Part shown: positions 1-4,515 of the stretch, piece after piece | How the letters are laid out: every line of letters begins with the position of its first letter | Numbering within the stretch: the first letter of the stretch is position 1 | Assembly: GCA_937919295.1 (NCBI GenBank) | Contig: CALFRX010000138.1 | Coordinates: 1 to 10,151, forward strand | Length of the DNA stretch: 10,151 bases | Reading direction: 5' to 3' | DNA from: an uncultured Peptococcaceae bacterium | GTDB lineage: Bacteria; Bacillota; Dehalobacteriia; UBA7702 | Translations under genes and position numbers: made by a program | Notes under the pieces: model-generated | What the model was told of the DNA's origin: nothing | The model's database searches: none | The model's input: only the letters and a program-made list of their open reading frames with translations

Positions 1-51
1 AACAATTTGAATCAAATGTATCAAATGAATCAGGTGAATCGGTCGAATATG
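1..51 (+). repeat. Imperfect 9-bp tandem repeat encoding an (N/Y)-Q-(M/V) tripeptide
   Basis: The units AACAATTTG, AATCAAATG, TATCAAATG, AATCAGGTG and AATCGGTCG follow head to tail at bases 1-45, and AATATG at 46-51 may be a partial sixth unit. The repeat is in frame with the partial gene and runs off the left edge, so the full copy number is unknown. Confidence 0.6.
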
Positions 52-114
52 GACGCCGATCCCCGTCAGGCCAGTGCCCGGGCGCTGAAGAATAGCACGA
101 AAAACCCTCGCTGA
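1..114 (+). CDS. C-terminal end of an unrecognised Asn/Gln/Met-rich protein (partial)
   Basis: The frame beginning at base 1 is open for 37 codons and ends at TGA 112-114; the start lies outside the window. The visible part opens with a low-complexity stretch built on a three-residue period (NNL, NQM, YQM, NQV, NRS), followed by a basic tail (DPRQASARALKNSTKNPR). It contains no Cys or Trp. It lies on the same strand as, and just upstream of, two other small hydrophilic genes, so it may belong to the same group, but I see no shared motif in this fragment. I cannot name a family. That it is a real gene is inferred from position, strand and composition only; a 37-codon open frame alone is weak evidence. 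Confidence 0.5.
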   Translation, partial: NNLNQMYQMNQVNRSNMDADPRQASARALKNSTKNPR

Positions 115-176
115 CGTGTTTTTTCTTCATGGCGACATTTTTCTTTCTAAGTTTTCCACTCCCGGCTTTTGCCGCA

Positions 177-203
177 ATATTTTTTGATAAAGCGGGGAAA
201 CTA
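177..203 (+). promoter_or_regulatory. Candidate promoter region of the first small gene
   Basis: An ATATTTTTT block (177-185) is followed 17 bases from its start by GGGGAAACTA (194-203), and the start codon comes 56 bases after the block begins. The second small gene has a similar arrangement (647-673). The 194-203 block fits the forespore sigma-F type -10 pattern GGNRANANTW as I recall it, but no matching -35 is convincing. I see no good housekeeping promoter here. The function is inferred. Confidence 0.3.
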
Positions 204-232
204 AAAAAGAACCTTATTTGTGAAGGAGAATC

Positions 233-457
233 ATGATGCACCATCATTCGAACAATGCAAAAAGGATCACCCGGGAGGCAAGGCAAAGTAGCGCGAATAT
301 CTCCTACCATGACGTCTTTAGCGGCAATTATGCAATGCGGTCATTGGTCAACACGGCAGGGATGAATTATAACGCCGCGGCCCATATGGCTGCCGTACAG
401 CGGAAAGAACGTCAGGCCGAAGCAGCCGGCACATCGAGCCAGGAGTACAGCGACTGA
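233..457 (+). CDS. Small hydrophilic protein of unknown function, KRITR motif
   Basis: This gene encodes 74 residues. The His/Asn-rich start (MMHHHSNN) is followed by KRITRE at residues 10-15, a Ser/Asn/Tyr-containing middle, and an Ala/Gln/Glu/Arg-rich C-terminal half likely to be helical. It has no Cys, no Trp, no signal peptide and no membrane segment. A strong AAGGAG lies at 223-228. It is only 4 bases from the ATG at 233 but 7 bases from the ATG at 236, so initiation at 236 (73 residues) is equally or more likely. The gene has its own terminator at 482-527. It shares the KRI[S/T]R element near the N-terminus with the gene at 704, which suggests a common origin. Small, Cys/Trp-free, polar proteins of this kind are often spore or stress proteins in Bacillota, but this is not a recognisable small acid-soluble spore protein (SASP). 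The function is unknown. Confidence 0.7.
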   Translation: MMHHHSNNAKRITREARQSSANISYHDVFSGNYAMRSLVNTAGMNYNAAAHMAAVQRKERQAEAAGTSSQEYSD

Positions 458-481
458 TTTTTGGTTACTGCAGATCCGGTG

Positions 482-527
482 AAATGCTCTTGTACGGGAA
501 GTAACCCTTCCTGTACAGGGGCATTTT
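482..527 (+). terminator. Intrinsic terminator of the first small gene
   Basis: A 20-bp stem pairs 482-501 with 507-526, including three G-T wobble pairs. The loop is TAACC (502-506), and the 3' side ends in a short T run at 524-527. The hairpin begins 25 bases after the stop codon. The long stem makes a transcription end likely even though the T tract is short. Confidence 0.75.
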
Positions 528-646
528 AGCGTGTCCTTAAGGGGTCGCCATAGGTTTTGCGTCAAATGAATTCAGATGTAAAACGGAAAGACCGTTGGCA
601 AAAAATAAGAGAACGCACCGGTTGTTTTTTGGCGGATTGTTCCATC
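528..646. other. Intergenic spacer between the two small genes
   Basis: This stretch follows the terminator of the first small gene. It contains a small perfect hairpin, AACGG-AAAGA-CCGTT at 582-596, and T- and A-rich runs, but no coding frame with a ribosome binding site. I see no RNA gene. A minus-strand open frame covers most of it but has no supporting start signal. Confidence 0.4.
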
Positions 647-673
647 ATATTTTTTTCTCCGCGGTAAAAAATA
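647..673 (+). promoter_or_regulatory. Candidate promoter region of the second small gene
   Basis: ATATTTTTT at 647-655 is followed by GGTAAAAAATA at 663-673, with the start codon 57 bases after the block begins. This nearly matches the spacing seen upstream of the gene at 233 (16 versus 17 bases between blocks, 57 versus 56 to the ATG). The shared layout suggests control by the same factor. The sigma factor is unknown. Confidence 0.3.
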
Positions 674-703
674 GGAACAGCACTTTAGTAAAGGAGAAAG
701 GGT

Positions 704-931
704 ATGAATGATGCAACAAAACGAATCAGCCGAAAATCCTCCAGTCAAAGTACTTCGTTGCGCGCGGGAACTTCCGGGCAAGCCGTGAAACAGGCCATTG
801 AGGGAAGTATGAGCGGCAGCAGCGAAGCTTTGAACGATGGTGAAAGAAGAGCCCTGTTCAGCAGTATATCCCAGCACCGTTCTATGACGGAGTCGGATAA
901 AGACAAAGTGGGAGGGGTCTTTGATGACTAA
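704..931 (+). CDS. Small Ser-rich hydrophilic protein of unknown function, KRISR motif
   Basis: This gene encodes 75 residues. The start is fixed by AAGGAG at 691-696, seven bases before the ATG. The N-terminus carries KRISRK at residues 6-11, matching KRITRE in the protein at 233. A Ser/Thr/Gly-rich stretch follows, then a polar segment ending in an acidic/basic tail (DKDKVGGVFDD). There are no Cys or Trp residues, no signal peptide and no membrane segment. The codons for the shared motif differ between the two genes, which points to conservation at the protein level rather than recent duplication. The gene is followed 12 bases after its stop by a perfect terminator hairpin. No family is recognised. 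A spore-associated or stress role is only a guess from size, composition and upstream sequence. Confidence 0.7.
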   Translation: MNDATKRISRKSSSQSTSLRAGTSGQAVKQAIEGSMSGSSEALNDGERRALFSSISQHRSMTESDKDKVGGVFDD

Positions 932-943
932 AGTGTGTTAAGG

Positions 944-979
944 AAGTTGGGCAATCCACGGAGGATTGCCCAACTTTTT
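944..979 (+). terminator. Intrinsic terminator of the second small gene
   Basis: A perfect 14-bp stem pairs AAGTTGGGCAATCC (944-957) with 963-976. The loop is ACGGA, and the run of T continues to 979. This is a strong rho-independent terminator. The insertion sequence remnant begins directly at its 3' edge. Confidence 0.9.
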
Positions 980-1205
980 GAATCGGGACTTAAAAGCTGA
1001 GAAGCCAAACTTGAAGTGGGTAACAGATGTTACAGAGGTCAGCTTGTTTGGACAGAAGCTCTATTTGCAGACCTTCGAATCTATGGAGCAGCTCAAAACG
1101 GAACTGATTGAATATTTAGATTATTACAATAACCGCCGCAGCAGGGCAAATCTAAAGGGCTTGCCACCTGCTATTCACAGACAACAAGCCCTCTTGGCTG
1201 CTTGA
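978..1205 (+). pseudogene. IS3-family transposase OrfB remnant, truncated and internally deleted
   Basis: From about 978 the frame reads LNRDLKAEKPNLKWVTDVTE, the start of the integrase (rve) core of IS3/IS150-type transposases, with the first catalytic Asp encoded at 1026-1028. After QKLYL (codons at 1053-1067) the protein jumps straight to QTFESMEQLKTELIEYL and the usual C-terminus (YYNNRR, LKGLPP, QQALLAA), ending at TGA 1203-1205. The segment that normally holds the second Asp (HSDQG) and the catalytic Glu is absent; from memory of the family about 95-100 residues are lost. In relatives both sides of the gap contain a LYL-type segment, so deletion between short direct repeats around TATTTG is likely. 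There is no start codon or ribosome binding site of its own. Confidence 0.85.
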
Positions 1206-1215
1206 TTTATTCTTT

Positions 1216-1240
1216 TGTCTAACTTTTTGGGGTCACTTCA
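1216..1240 (+). repeat. Right terminal inverted repeat of the IS3-family remnant
   Basis: The element begins TGTCTAACTTTTTGGGG at 1216 and ends with TCACTTCA at 1240, closing with the CA dinucleotide usual for IS3-family ends. It starts 11 bases after the transposase stop codon, the normal distance. No partner left end or target duplication can be identified. Confidence 0.7.
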
Positions 1241-1271
1241 ATCGGGTGAAAGCGGGTCAGCGGGTTATTTT

Positions 1272-1841
1272 TTATCTGCTTTTTCGGATGATATCCAAAA
1301 AGTGACGGTGGACGGTAAAATCGTCGGTAAGCTCCGGGTGGAAAGCGGTGACCAGCTGATTGCCTTGTTGGGCGGCGACAATTTTATGGTCGACGGTGGC
1401 GAGGATGCTGACGGTTGCGGCGGCTTCTTTGATATAGGGCGCGCGGATAAAGCGCATCTCGATTTCTTTGCCGAGGAAAAGAGCTCTTTTTTCGGAACTG
1501 CCCAGCTGCCTGCCGTAGCCGTTGCGGACAACGCTGATATCCATGGTACCCAGGTAGCTCTCTTCACTTGCTTCAATCTCCTTTGCCAGCAGAATCAGGC
1601 CGGCGCAGGTACCCAGTACCGGCAGACCGTTTTTCACCGCCTCGCTGAGGCTCTCCATCATTTGGAGTTCCCGTAGTAAGGAGCCGATGACGGTGCTTTC
1701 GCCGCCGGGGAGGATCAGCCCGTCGAAAGCCCGGTCAAGATCACCACGTTTTCTGATCTCAAAGGCATCGGCGCCAAGCCGGTGCAGCATCCTCATATGT
1801 TCTTCAAAGGCGCCTTGCAGCGCCAATACGCCGATGGTCAT
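1272..1841 (-). CDS. pdxT: PdxT, glutaminase subunit of pyridoxal 5'-phosphate synthase
   Basis: This cytoplasmic class I glutamine amidotransferase hydrolyses glutamine and passes ammonia to PdxS, which makes pyridoxal 5'-phosphate. It is 189 residues, normal for the family. The N-terminus IGVLALQGAFEEH is characteristic. PGGEST (45-50) forms the oxyanion region, and the nucleophile is Cys79 in GTCAG. His168 and Glu170 in AFHPE complete the catalytic triad. The start ATG overlaps the last base of the pdxS stop codon (TAATG), so translation is coupled. The stop lies only 31 bases from the right end of the decayed insertion sequence, and no terminator of its own is visible. Confidence 0.98.
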   Translation of the reverse strand: MTIGVLALQGAFEEHMRMLHRLGADAFEIRKRGDLDRAFDGLILPGGESTVIGSLLRELQMMESLSEAVKNGLPVLGTCAGLILLAKEIEASEESYLGTMDISVVRNGYGRQLGSSEKRALFLGKEIEMRFIRAPYIKEAAATVSILATVDHKIVAAQQGNQLVTAFHPELTDDFTVHRHFLDIIRKSR

Positions 1842-2716
1842 TATTTTCCCCGTTCCGCCATGAGCAATTCGATTTCGTCCTCGTTGACGCCCACCATAGC
1901 TTCGCCCAAATCCTCGGAAAGCGCCGCCAAGATTTTCGCGTCGTTATAATTCGTCACCGCTTTGACAATGGCCTGCGCCCGTTTTTCCGGGTTGCCGGAC
2001 TTGAAGATGCCGGAGCCCACAAAGACGCCTTCGGCGCCGAGCTGCATCATCAGGGCAGCGTCGGCCGGCGTCGCCACGCCGCCGGCGGCGAAATTAACCA
2101 CCGGCAGTTTGCCGTTTTCATGGACGTAAACGATAAGGTCATAGGGGACTTCCAGTTCTTTCGCCGCGTGGAAAAGTTCGTCTTCCCTTAAAGACGCGAT
2201 TTTCCCGATTTCGCTTTGGATCAGCCGCATGTGGCGAACGGCTTGGACGATGTCGCCGGTACCGGGTTCTCCTTTGGTGCGGATCATCGCCGCGCCCTCA
2301 TTGATGCGGCGCAGCGCCTCTCCTAAGTTTTTGGCGCCGCAGACAAAGGGTACTTTAAATTTGCTTTTATCAATATGATAAAGATCGTCGGCAGGGGAAA
2401 GGACTTCGCTTTCGTCGATATAGTCGATTTCTACGGCCTCCAAAATCTGCGCTTCGGCAAAATGGCCGATGCGGCATTTTGCCATCACGGGAATGGAAAC
2501 CGCGGCCTGAATCCCTTTGATCATTTTAGGGTCGCTCATCCTGGAAACACCGCCGGCAATGCGGATATCGGCGGGAATCCTTTCTAATGCCATCACGGCG
2601 CAGGCCCCGGCTTTTTCGGCGATGATTGCTTGCTCCGGTGTGGTGACGTCCATGATCACGCCGCCTTTCAGCATCTGCGCCAGTTCTTTGTTCAGTTGAT
2701 ATCGTTCGTTTATCAT
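1841..2716 (-). CDS. pdxS: PdxS, synthase subunit of pyridoxal 5'-phosphate synthase
   Basis: PdxS is a beta/alpha barrel that normally assembles as a dodecamer. It condenses ribose 5-phosphate, glyceraldehyde 3-phosphate and PdxT-supplied ammonia into pyridoxal 5'-phosphate (the DXP-independent B6 route). The 291 residues span the full family length. Asp23 (VIMDV), Lys80 (MAKCRIGH) and Lys148 (RTKGE), which match the catalytic Asp and the two Schiff-base lysines of the family, are all present. The phosphate-binding loops AAGGVATP (210-217) and FVGSGIF (232-238) are intact. The start at 2716 has AAGGGAG at 2733-2727, 10 bases upstream. It is the first gene of the pdxST operon, transcribed from a consensus-like promoter facing the regulator gene at 2891. 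Confidence 0.98.
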   Translation of the reverse strand: MINERYQLNKELAQMLKGGVIMDVTTPEQAIIAEKAGACAVMALERIPADIRIAGGVSRMSDPKMIKGIQAAVSIPVMAKCRIGHFAEAQILEAVEIDYIDESEVLSPADDLYHIDKSKFKVPFVCGAKNLGEALRRINEGAAMIRTKGEPGTGDIVQAVRHMRLIQSEIGKIASLREDELFHAAKELEVPYDLIVYVHENGKLPVVNFAAGGVATPADAALMMQLGAEGVFVGSGIFKSGNPEKRAQAIVKAVTNYNDAKILAALSEDLGEAMVGVNEDEIELLMAERGK

Positions 2717-2757
2717 TGCTGAAACACTCCCTTATCTTGTATTTTGAGGACACGGTT

Positions 2758-2779
2758 GCGGTTTTATACCAAAAACCGC
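2758..2779 (-). other. Hairpin in the pdxS 5' leader
   Basis: GCGGTTTT (2758-2765) and AAAACCGC (2772-2779) form a perfect 8-bp stem with a 6-base loop. On the minus strand it lies between the predicted pdxS transcription start (about 2812) and the start codon. No T run follows it, so it is not a terminator. It could influence mRNA stability or translation, or it could be chance. Confidence 0.4.
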
Positions 2780-2818
2780 GCCCTTTGTAGATAATCATAT
2801 AATGTGTTGATATGAACC

Positions 2819-2847
2819 ATTATATCGTTGACATTGTATTGTTTCAA
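2819..2847 (-). promoter_or_regulatory. Promoter of the pdxST operon
   Basis: On the minus strand, TTGAAA (2847-2842) and TATAAT (2824-2819) are separated by 17 bases, a near-perfect housekeeping promoter. Its -35 lies inside the spacer of the opposing promoter at 2828-2856, so the two core promoters overlap face to face. The predicted leader before pdxS is about 95 bases. Confidence 0.85.
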
Positions 2848-2856
2848 TACTATAAT
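2828..2856 (+). promoter_or_regulatory. Promoter of the MocR/PdxR-type regulator gene
   Basis: TTGACA (2828-2833) and TATAAT (2851-2856) with a 17-base spacer give an exact consensus housekeeping promoter. Transcription would begin near 2863, shortly before the GGGAGG ribosome binding site. It overlaps the pdxST promoter on the other strand. Such a strong promoter for a regulator gene suggests that it is normally repressed. Confidence 0.88.
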
Positions 2857-2871
2857 TGTATGTATGACAAT
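2833..2871. promoter_or_regulatory. Candidate operator for the divergent pdx promoters
   Basis: A perfect palindrome with arms GTATTG and CAATAC around TTT occupies 2836-2850, covering the spacer of one promoter and the -35 of the other. ATTGTAT also occurs as a direct repeat at 2833-2839 and 2855-2861, 22 bases apart (about two helical turns). ATTGT (2855-2859) is mirrored by ACAAT at 2867-2871. MocR-type regulators commonly bind direct repeats spaced by helical turns next to their own promoters, so this is the most likely binding site of the adjacent regulator. Confidence 0.6.
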
Positions 2872-2890
2872 ATTTTACGGGAGGGAGCTT

Positions 2891-4303
2891 ATGCCCGTCA
2901 ATTCTTTTGCGGATTACCCGTTATCCTGGAAAACGGAAAAAGAAAAGTTGAAAAAGCCGTATTTTGAAGCCATCGCCCAAGCCATTGAGAAAGATATCGC
3001 CGGGGGGAAGCTGCCCCCCAATACGCAGCTGCCGCCTCAGCGGGAGCTTGCCGACTACCTTGATCTGAATCTGAGTACCGTTACGAGAGCCTATGAACTA
3101 TTGAAACGCAAAGGGTATCTTTACGCGGTAACGGGTCGGGGGAGTTTTGTGAAACCCAACGACGTTGACGATACCGTTTTGCTGCCCGGCGGTGAAAGGC
3201 TGCCGGTGATCGAAATGGGTTCGGTGGAGCCCTTTGTGGAATGGAACAAGGTGGTGCTCACCGCCGCCAATAAGGTTTTGGAACGTCCTGCCGCCATCAA
3301 CCTTCTGAAATACGCCCAGCCCTGGGATAATCGCTACCATCTGCAAATCGCCGGGGAGTGGCTGAAAAGATTTCACATCGAAGTTTCTCCGGACCGCCTG
3401 ATGATCACTTCCGGCGGTCAGAATGCGCTGACCACCGCGGCCCTTGCTCTTTTTCATCCCGGGGATAAAATCGCCACGGATCCTTATACCTACCCGAATT
3501 TGATGGATCTTGCCGCCCTTTTACAGCTCACCCTAATTCCCGTGGAAAACGATGGGGAGGGTATGGATCCCAAGGCCTTAAAACGCCTTTGCCAAGAGGA
3601 AGAGATCAAAGGGGTTTATCTGATGCCCACCTGCGCCAATCCCACCGTGGTCACGCTGCCGCCAACACGCCGGGAAGCTCTGGCCGCCGTGATTCGCGAG
3701 GAAAAGCTGCTTCTTCTGGAAGACGACAATTATTCCTTTCTGACCCCCGTTGGGGTGCTGCCGCTCTATGCTCTTATTCCTCAACAGACCGTCTACATCT
3801 GCGGCACCTCCAATTCCATCGCTGCCGGGTTACGGGTGGCCTTTATGGTCTATCCCCCATCGCTGAAAGCGGCGTTGATCCGCGGCGCCAATACCGTCAA
3901 TCTAAAGACGGCGCCGATCAACGCGGCGATTATCGTGGAATTGATCGTCAGCGGCGCCGCCAGCCGTATCATTGAAGAAAAAAAACAATGCGCGGCAAAG
4001 CGCAACGCTGTTTTTCGGGAGCTATTTCCCGCGACGCCCCATTTTCATGAAAATGCCTTTTTTCAGTGGCTGCCCCTCCCCGACGGCGTCGACGGTATGC
4101 TCATCGAGACTTTGGCGCTTGGCGCCGGGGTGCGCGTCCTCTGTTCTCGGCGGTTCGCCGTGGCAAAAGAAAGGCGCTCCTACATCAGGGTCGCCACCTG
4201 TTCCCCCCAAACTACGGCGGAATTTGAAACCGGGCTGACGATCTTAAAAGAGATCATTACGGCCCAAGACGGCGCCGATCAAAAAAAGGGCCTCACTGTT
4301 TGA
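2891..4303 (+). CDS. pdxR: MocR/PdxR-type transcriptional regulator with Asn in place of the PLP lysine
   Basis: The protein has 470 residues. An N-terminal GntR winged helix-turn-helix (about 22-88, including LPPQRELADYLDLNLSTVTRAYELL and TGRGSFV) is joined to a fold-type I aminotransferase-like domain (about 105-460). Members next to pdxST, called PdxR, sense pyridoxal 5'-phosphate and control pdxST and themselves. Pocket residues are kept: SGGQ (174-177), Asn250 in CANPT, Asp278/Asp279 in LLEDDN, Arg315 in AGLR and Arg433 in IRVA. The expected Schiff-base Lys, in a GTSKS-type motif, is Asn308 (GTSNSIAAGLR; codon AAT at 3812-3814), so covalent PLP binding should be lost. The start is fixed by GGGAGG at 2879-2884, six bases upstream; in-frame upstream ATG/TTG codons overlap the promoter or lack a binding site. 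The symbol rests on domain type and position beside pdxS. Confidence 0.88.
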   Translation: MPVNSFADYPLSWKTEKEKLKKPYFEAIAQAIEKDIAGGKLPPNTQLPPQRELADYLDLNLSTVTRAYELLKRKGYLYAVTGRGSFVKPNDVDDTVLLPGGERLPVIEMGSVEPFVEWNKVVLTAANKVLERPAAINLLKYAQPWDNRYHLQIAGEWLKRFHIEVSPDRLMITSGGQNALTTAALALFHPGDKIATDPYTYPNLMDLAALLQLTLIPVENDGEGMDPKALKRLCQEEEIKGVYLMPTCANPTVVTLPPTRREALAAVIREEKLLLLEDDNYSFLTPVGVLPLYALIPQQTVYICGTSNSIAAGLRVAFMVYPPSLKAALIRGANTVNLKTAPINAAIIVELIVSGAASRIIEEKKQCAAKRNAVFRELFPATPHFHENAFFQWLPLPDGVDGMLIETLALGAGVRVLCSRRFAVAKERRSYIRVATCSPQTTAEFETGLTILKEIITAQDGADQKKGLTV

Positions 4304-4515
4304 TTTCGCGGTGATCACTGAGTAAAAAGCGAAAGCGCGCTAAGATGCTCCCGCTGCGTAAAAAAGAGATAGATTGGTACGAATGGAATGATCATGAAAA
4401 AAATCGGCTTCTGCTTTTTGTCAGAAACCGATTTCCTTTTTGTAGGGCTTATTCATGGGTCAGACCATTTGCGGAGGGGCTGTTTTGGCGAGACCACATC
4501 TTTTCTTCTTTTCTT
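4304..4515. other. Convergent intergenic region
   Basis: Apart from the bidirectional terminator, this stretch shows an 8-base palindrome GTGATCAC (4311-4318) and no supported gene. Two short plus-strand open frames starting at 4345 and 4388 run through the terminator hairpin into the 3' end of the permease gene and lack ribosome binding sites; I consider them noise. Confidence 0.6.
4401..4441. terminator. Bidirectional intrinsic terminator between convergent genes
   Basis: AAATCGG-C-TTCTG (4401-4413) pairs with CAGAA-A-CCGATTT (4422-4434), with one internal mismatch and an 8-base loop. On the plus strand it is followed by CCTTTTT. On the minus strand the stem is followed by a T run, since A precedes it at 4397-4403. 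It can therefore end both the regulator transcript and the ABC operon that runs toward it. Confidence 0.8.

Larger units (their letters stand above)
977..1240 (+). mobile_element. Decayed 3' end of an IS3-family insertion sequence
   Basis: The remnant contains the end of an IS3-family OrfB transposase and the right terminal inverted repeat. The left end, the OrfA gene and the start of OrfB are missing; the homology simply begins at the 3' edge of the terminator at 944-979. A further internal deletion removes most of the catalytic domain. No left inverted repeat is visible, so it cannot transpose by itself. The left boundary is estimated from where transposase-like translation begins. Confidence 0.85.

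Noticed and set aside
163..185. CGGC-TTTT-GCCG followed by a T run as a terminator of the partial first gene
   Set aside because: The stem is only 4 bp and the T run starts five bases later. It is too weak to call, and it overlaps the candidate promoter.
341..565. Minus-strand open frame over the first small gene and its terminator
   Set aside because: It runs through a strong terminator hairpin, has no ribosome binding site and opposes a gene with a clear one.
572..877. 101-codon minus-strand open frame opposite the second small gene
   Set aside because: No start signal is seen, and it is antisense to a gene with AAGGAG, a terminator and a motif shared with its neighbour.
1215..1676. 153-codon plus-strand open frame opposite pdxT
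   Set aside because: It is antisense to a well-supported pdxT with an intact catalytic triad. It begins inside the IS inverted repeat and resembles no protein.
2828..2890. Upstream starts (TTG 2828, ATG 2864) for the MocR/PdxR-type regulator, adding up to 21 residues
   Set aside because: The TTG is the promoter's own -35 and the ATG lies at or near the transcription start without a ribosome binding site. GGGAGG sits six bases before the ATG at 2891, which begins the conserved protein.
3589..3975. 128-codon plus-strand open frame inside the regulator gene
   Set aside because: It is an out-of-frame shadow of the regulator with unnatural Arg/Gly-rich composition.
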